From Paraburkholderia metrosideri (GTDB lineage Bacteria; Pseudomonadota; Gammaproteobacteria; Burkholderiales; Burkholderiaceae), in NCBI RefSeq assembly GCF_904848625.1, contig NZ_CAJHCP010000002.1, forward strand, positions 619,568 to 683,567: a stretch of DNA of 64,000 nucleotides, written 5' to 3'. Numbering within the stretch: the first letter of the stretch is position 1; the number at the start of each line of letters is the position of its first letter. The notes below the pieces were generated by a model, which was given only the letters and a program-made list of their open reading frames with translations, made no database searches and was not told where the DNA came from. Positions 62,177 through 64,000 of this stretch are shown in pieces. A program made the translations under genes and the position numbers.

Positions 62177-64000
62177 ATGTCGACGGACGCAAACGCAATC
62201 ACGGATGAACTGGTCGCTGGAGCGGCCGATCGCCTGATTCAGGAAGGTCGGAAGGTGTCTGCTGTGGCCGTCTGGTCACAGGTTCAGGGCGAATCGATCG
62301 TCGCTGTTGCGGCGGCGCTCGATCGCTGGCGCGAAACGCGCGAGCTTCAAACACCGCCCACGCAGGCGGCAGCGGCGTTGCCTGAGAATCTTGCCGAAAC
62401 GATTGTCGGCGCGGCTTCGCGAATCTGGTCCGCCGCTCACGACGAAGCGCAGCGGGTAGCCAGCCAACGCGTGGAGGTCGTCAATCGCCATCTCGAGTCC
62501 ACGCTCACGGAACGCAGTGAAGCGCTGGCCGAGTATCAGAAGACGGTCGAAGCAATCAGGATCGAGCGCGAGCGGCTCGCCGCGTTGACCGAAGCACACA
62601 CGGCGTCGGAGCGGGCAGCTGCGCGTCTTTCGACCGAACTGGCCGCCGCGACCGAACGCGTCGACGCGGCGGAGACGCGCGTCGGCGAACTCGTGCAGCG
62701 GGCCTCGCAAGACGACACCCGGATCGAGTATCTGGAGTCCGCGCTCGACGACGCGCGGGCGACGTTCGCGTCGGTGGTCGCGAGCAAGGACGAGGAGCTC
62801 GCGCGGGTCAATCACGAGCGCGATGGGTCGGATCAGGCCGCCGCGCTTCTGTCGACGGAACTCGCGAGCGCGATCAGCCGCGCGGAAGCAGCCGAGGCGC
62901 GTGTCGGCGAACTGATGCAGCACACATCGGAAAACGACGCGCGGCTCGAAGCCACCCAGGCCGCGCTCGATGAGACGCGTGAAAAGTTGAGTTCGGTCAC
63001 AGGCGTCGTTTCGGCCAAAGACGAAGAGATCGCACGCATCACCCGTGAGCGCGATGACGCGCGGCGCGAAGCCGCCACGTTGAGCGAAGCAGATGAAGCG
63101 AAGTCCGCAGAACTGGCACGGTTGACCGAAGAATCCGGCGCAGCGACGGCTCGTGCCGATGCCGCGACGGCACTGGCGAACGAGCATCTTGCACGGATTT
63201 CCGCGCGGGAAGCCGATCTGGATGAAGTCCGCACCGCGCTGGCGGCGGAGCGCCATACGTCGGCGACGCGACTGGAAGAAGCGTCAATTCATCTGGAGGA
63301 GCTGCAGCGTCTGGTCGAAGCGCTGGAGAAAGCGAATCACGAGATTTCGGCGCTGCAAGGGGCGAAGGCCGCAGCAAGCGATGCAGTGGCTCAGGCTGCG
63401 CAGCAGGTTGCCGAGGTGATGGCGCGTGCTGAGCGGGCTGAGCAGCAGGTTGCCGCTTTGGAAGACGCAAAAGCGGCGATGAGCGATGAAGTGGCTCAGG
63501 CTGCGCAGCAGGTCTCTGCGGCGATGCAGCGGGCTGAAATTGCCGAGATGCAAGTCCTCGAACTGCAAGACTCAAAAGCGGCCGCGAGCGATGAAATGGC
63601 TCAGGCCGCTCAACAGCTATCGGCCGCGATGCAGCGGGCCGAAGCTGCAGAGATGCAAGTCCTCGAACTGCAAGACGCAAAAGCGGCCGCGAGCGATGAA
63701 ATGGCTCAGTCCGCTCAACAGCTATCGGCCGCGATGCAGCGGGCCGAATCTGCAGAGATGCAAGTCCTCGAACTGCAAGACTCGAAAGCGGCCGCGAGCG
63801 ATGAAATGGCTCAGGCCGCTCAACAGCTATCGGCGGCGATGCAGCGGGCCGAAGCTGCAGAGATGCAAGTCCTCGAACTGCAAGACTCGAAAGCGGCCGC
63901 GAGCGATGAAATGGCTCAGTCCGCTCAACAGCTATCGGCCGCGATGCAGCGGGCCGAATCTGCAGAGATGCAAGTCCTCGAACTGCAAGACTCGAAAGCG
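62177..64000 (+). CDS. KfrA-like coiled-coil DNA-binding protein (3' end outside window)
   Basis: At least 608 codons, open at the right edge. The N-terminus (about 1-120: STDANAITDELVAGAADRLIQEGRKVSAVAVWSQVQGES, VAAALDRWRE) matches the KfrA-type DNA-binding domain of plasmid proteins. The rest is one long Ala/Glu/Gln/Arg coiled coil that passes into 35-residue tandem repeats (AEMQVLELQD, AAASDEMAQ). KfrA of IncP plasmids binds its own operator and aids stable inheritance; chromosomal homologs are less understood. ATG with GAGG upstream. Confidence 0.8.
   Translation, partial: MSTDANAITDELVAGAADRLIQEGRKVSAVAVWSQVQGESIVAVAAALDRWRETRELQTPPTQAAAALPENLAETIVGAASRIWSAAHDEAQRVASQRVEVVNRHLESTLTERSEALAEYQKTVEAIRIERERLAALTEAHTASERAAARLSTELAAATERVDAAETRVGELVQRASQDDTRIEYLESALDDARATFASVVASKDEELARVNHERDGSDQAAALLSTELASAISRAEAAEARVGELMQHTSENDARLEATQAALDETREKLSSVTGVVSAKDEEIARITRERDDARREAATLSEADEAKSAELARLTEESGAATARADAATALANEHLARISAREADLDEVRTALAAERHTSATRLEEASIHLEELQRLVEALEKANHEISALQGAKAAASDAVAQAAQQVAEVMARAERAEQQVAALEDAKAAMSDEVAQAAQQVSAAMQRAEIAEMQVLELQDSKAAASDEMAQAAQQLSAAMQRAEAAEMQVLELQDAKAAASDEMAQSAQQLSAAMQRAESAEMQVLELQDSKAAASDEMAQAAQQLSAAMQRAEAAEMQVLELQDSKAAASDEMAQSAQQLSAAMQRAESAEMQVLELQDSKA
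63368..64000 (+). repeat. Near-identical 105-bp tandem repeats within the KfrA-like gene
   Basis: Six 35-codon units start at 63368, 63473, 63578, 63683, 63788 and 63893; the last four are nearly identical (AAASDEMAQ A/S AQQLSAAMQRAE A/S AEMQVLELQD). Units alternate Ala/Ala and Ser/Ser at two positions, so units 5-6 copy units 3-4: a 210-bp duplication on top of the 105-bp repeat. The array continues past the window. Confidence 0.92.

Overview
The window looks like high-GC beta-proteobacterial DNA, most likely from Paraburkholderia or Burkholderia sensu lato. The evidence is GC-rich coding on both strands, a beta-proteobacterial type MreB, a gluconate-dehydrogenase-like flavoprotein/triheme cytochrome operon, many amidohydrolases and ABC/MFS transporters, and one-component regulators beside catabolic operons. 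The gene set is accessory and catabolic, which would fit a secondary chromosome, but that is an inference. I saw no rRNA, tRNA, CRISPR array, insertion sequence or replication origin.

Left part (1-23.3 kb): mixed housekeeping and stress genes. These include a truncated EmrA-like efflux adaptor, a Rieske-FAD oxidoreductase facing a hybrid histidine kinase, an HSL-type esterase, a YjbQ protein and a thioredoxin. A phosphoketolase pathway block follows: short-form 6-phosphogluconate dehydrogenase (gnd), a HAD phosphatase, phosphoketolase (xfp) and acetate kinase (ackA). A BON protein, two MFS carriers, a thioesterase, a GNAT/XRE pair, YceH and a solitary SLATT-type membrane protein complete this part.

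Centre (23.4-49.7 kb): one large nitrogen-scavenging island. It starts with a polyamine-type ABC importer, transcribed leftward. Facing it is an operon of a PuuE/allantoinase-like deacetylase, a GntR regulator and a flavin reductase. Next come a leftward operon (isochorismatase-fold hydrolase, amidase, HpxW-like Ntn hydrolase) and, diverging from it, a BMP-type ABC importer with a TetR regulator. The last block holds allophanate hydrolase (atzF), a second BMP-type importer with a biuret hydrolase (biuH) between its permease and ATPase genes, another isochorismatase-fold hydrolase, an AtzH/HpxZ-like DUF3225 protein and a GntR regulator. BiuH and AtzF together would turn biuret into ammonia and CO2; the other hydrolases suggest further ureide or amide substrates. 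Many genes overlap by 4 bases, and three tandem TTG-N4-CAA sites precede atzF.

Right part (49.7-64 kb): a lone mreB without mreCD, a LysR/old-yellow-enzyme pair, and a leftward operon (DAD-like cupin, SDR, MFS, SDR, IclR) headed by a 31-bp palindrome. Then come the three-subunit membrane-bound dehydrogenase operon and, at the right edge, a KfrA-like coiled-coil gene whose near-identical 105-bp repeats run off the window.
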